This document shows, in pieces, positions 62,244 through 64,000 of a stretch of DNA of 64,000 nt (position 1 is its first letter; every line of letters starts with the position of its first letter). The stretch covers positions 1,969,001 through 2,033,000 of the forward strand of contig JAITYX010000055.1 in the NCBI GenBank assembly GCA_021018815.1. Direction: 5' to 3'. Both the position numbers and the translations under genes were made by a program. The notes beneath the pieces were generated by a model. The model was not told the origin of the DNA and ran no database searches. It saw only the letters and a program-made list of their open reading frames with translations. Origin of the DNA: Talinum fruticosum (taxonomy: Eukaryota; Streptophyta; Magnoliopsida; Caryophyllales; Talinaceae).

Positions 62244-62496
62244 CACCCTGAAACTTAGAATAAGTCATTTCATCCTGATTCCTGGAAGCTCCAAGGAGAT
62301 AGAAAAAGGATCATATAGAGAAGAAAAGGGCAACTAAACTAAGTGATTTAACAGAAAATAGCAGATTCTTTTTATTGCTTAATACAACTGTACAGTTGTG
62401 TCACAATTAAGTACATTTTTTGGTTCCATTGAATCATGAATAATGTATTTACATGTTCATTCAGCGTTAAAGTCATTGTCTTCCTTCATATGCCAA

Positions 62497-63407
62497 TCAC
62501 AGTTCTTGATCAAATTCCAACAAGCTCCCCTCTTGATATTCATTCCTCGTAAATGACTTGAACATGTAGAAAATGTATAAGACAAGTGCTGCCACCACGA
62601 AAACAGGAACAACCACCCTCTTCATCAGATTTTTCGGCTTCCTTAGCTCTGTTAAAACCCTGCTTCTACCTGAAACCACCTCATCTGATGCCTTTGTTAA
62701 TCCACTTTCATCTTTCCTCTCCTCATCCTTGCTAGGCGTACTTTCTTTCCCTCTCCTCGTGTTTGCATCCTCCTCTTTAGCCTTTAGAAGAGTCGCTTCC
62801 TTCTCAGAAACATCTCTTGGAACATAAGGTTGAGAATGCAGTTGAGGTTGAGGTTGGGGCAGGGAGCTTGGGGTTGAGGCGGTTGAGGTTTTGGCAGCTC
62901 AGTGGTGGGTCTTGCTTTGTCACGAAGTTGGTCATGAGCCATTGTTGGGGTTACAGGTTTCGGAAGCCTAATGTAAAGAATGCCGCCCTCAAGCTTGGCC
63001 GTGATCTCCTTGGTGTCACAGTTAGGAGGGACGCGGAACTCCTTAAGGAACCGCTTCCATTTGTTGTCCCCAATTGGGCATTCTCCACTTATCTTGAGGA
63101 GGCGCGATGTTGTTAGTTGAACTCTCAGCTGATCCTTCTTAAATCCTGCATTTACAGTTGTTGCCTCATCAAGTTATATCAGCAAAAGTATCTGACAACT
63201 ACACTATATGCAAAATGGAAAAACAACAGGCTGAAAACTGTGGCTTATTCATCTCTATATCAATCAAAATGTACTCAGGGCGATTCATAACAGAGATAAG
63301 GGTGTACCAGGAAGATAAACACGGAAGATATCAAGGCCTTCCTCTGATACCAACTCTGATGGAGGGTCGAAATCTTCATATACACGACTAGGACCACCCT
63401 TGGCCAT
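62497..63407 (-). CDS. RTM2-like small heat-shock-domain membrane protein
   Basis: Two exons on the minus strand: 63407-63308 and 63145-62497. The product starts MAKGGPSRVYEDFDPPSELV and continues with VYLPGFKKDQLRVQLT, KWKRFLKEFRVPPNCDTKEI and LYIRLPKP, an alpha-crystallin (HSP20) domain at about residues 15-105. A Pro/Gln-rich linker, a charged region and a C-terminal membrane span (VVVPVFVVAALVLYIFYMF) follow. This order is that of Arabidopsis RTM2, a phloem protein that restricts long-distance movement of potyviruses; many relatives have no known antiviral role. The frame breaks within PQPQAP and is mended by one more base, most simply at the plus-strand G4 run 62870-62873, giving about 249 residues. 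It is the intact parent of the adjacent truncated copy. Confidence 0.82.
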
Positions 63408-63487
63408 CGATGTGTTGTTGCTTCCTTTTCTCGTCCTTGCTCTTGTATGTGGTTGTTGTCTGTAGATGAAATAGCATCATATTCAGT

Positions 63488-63502
63488 TGGGTATATATAT
63501 AC
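63488..63502 (-). promoter_or_regulatory. TATA box of the RTM2-like gene
   Basis: tatatatata about 85-95 nt upstream of the ATG at 63,407. Confidence 0.45.
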
Positions 63503-63509
63503 ATGGGGA

Positions 63510-64000
63510 AAGGAGAGCAATCTCTTCCTTGTTTCCTTTCAAAATTGGATATTCCAATACTTGATGGACATAAGAATGGTGACCTATGTAATCAGGGAAA
63601 GGAAAATTCTTTGTCTTTCGCATACTCTTTAATTAAGCCTTGCTGGAAGAATCTTCTTTGGTTCTTAATAAAGAGAAGGTCTTGTTTACTTTAATGCTTC
63701 TGTGAAAATTAGCACATGAGCAAAACCTATCATATATCTTTGAGAGATAATTTAAACTAAATTACTCCCTCTATTTTAACATAAATGTCATTTTAATTAA
63801 TTATTTTTTATAATATTATCACTTTATAATTTTGATGACATACGAATGACTAAAGTTCAAGAGTACCTCTTTGATTAGTATCTCCTAGATTCGCTTTAAC
63901 TTTGTACAAATTGACAAGAAATTAGATTCATTTGACAAAAATCCAATGGATTGTTGGATATTAATATCTCAAACTTTAGATCATCTTGCTAATAATATCC
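63510..64000. other. AT-rich right edge with a possible MITE end
   Basis: No gene is seen. tactccctctattttaacat at about 63,763 resembles the end of common plant Stowaway/Tourist-type MITEs (CTCCCTCY). The other end would lie at or beyond the window edge. Confidence 0.3.

Larger units (their letters stand above)
61300..63130. repeat. Tandem duplication of about 0.9 kb carrying RTM2-like sequence
   Basis: 61,300-62,165 and 62,240-63,130 are co-linear. Shared landmarks are the 3' flank (aagtgatttaacagaaaa, caatcacagttcttgatcaaattccaa), the membrane-segment codons and the HSP20 domain end. The left unit stops just where exon 2 of the intact gene would continue, at a TA microsatellite. Confidence 0.85.

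Noticed and set aside
62048..62251. Open frame ending in an Ile-Tyr repeat
   Set aside because: It is the translation of the TA microsatellite joined to the antisense of the RTM2-like pseudogene.

Overview
This window is nuclear DNA of a flowering plant. The evidence is intron-rich genes with GT/AG junctions, AT-rich introns and intergenic DNA, and plant-specific families: DUF313-type B3, MATH-BTB (BPM), the fused molybdenum-cofactor protein CNX1, pectate lyase, cobalamin-independent methionine synthase and an RTM2-like HSP20 protein. It also holds MULE, Harbinger-like and LINE elements. I cannot name the species. A nuclear-type tRNA-Thr(UGU) and the first exon of a probable plastid-targeted protein (minus strand, cut by the window edge) lie at the far left.

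Layout. 0-7 kb: the partial gene, the tRNA, a MITE and minisatellites. 7.4-14.1 kb: a B3 gene (+) whose last intron holds RTE-type LINE remnants. 13.7-36.6 kb: an old direct tandem duplication of about 11 kb. Each copy carries the B3 terminal exon, a BPM gene (-) and an AT-rich stretch ending with the CNX1 5' flank. Copy 1 contains a decayed L1 LINE; copy 2 contains a MULE and other repeats. 36.6-49.0 kb: CNX1 (+), 13 exons, with a MULE and two smaller elements in its introns. 49.5-51.4 kb: pectate lyase (-). 54.5-58.7 kb: methionine synthase (+). 59.7-60.8 kb: intronless PELOTA (+). 61.3-63.4 kb: a tandem RTM2-like pair (-), one copy truncated.

Two observations stand out. First, the duplication begins inside the last intron of the B3 gene and ends about 8 nt before the CNX1 start codon. 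An orphan CNX1 promoter copy is thereby joined to an orphan B3 terminal exon at about 24,740. Second, nine separate reading-frame breaks, in all of the identifiable protein genes except pectate lyase, are each explained by one base missing from a 4-5 base homopolymer. The methionine synthase exons total 2,297 nt, one short of the 2,298 needed for the family's 765 residues. This looks like systematic homopolymer under-calling in the assembly rather than gene death, so the coding sequences should be read with that in mind.

The genes do not form one pathway: CNX1 makes molybdenum cofactor, MetE makes methionine, BPMs recruit substrates to CUL3 ubiquitin ligases, PELOTA rescues stalled ribosomes, and pectate lyase acts on cell walls.
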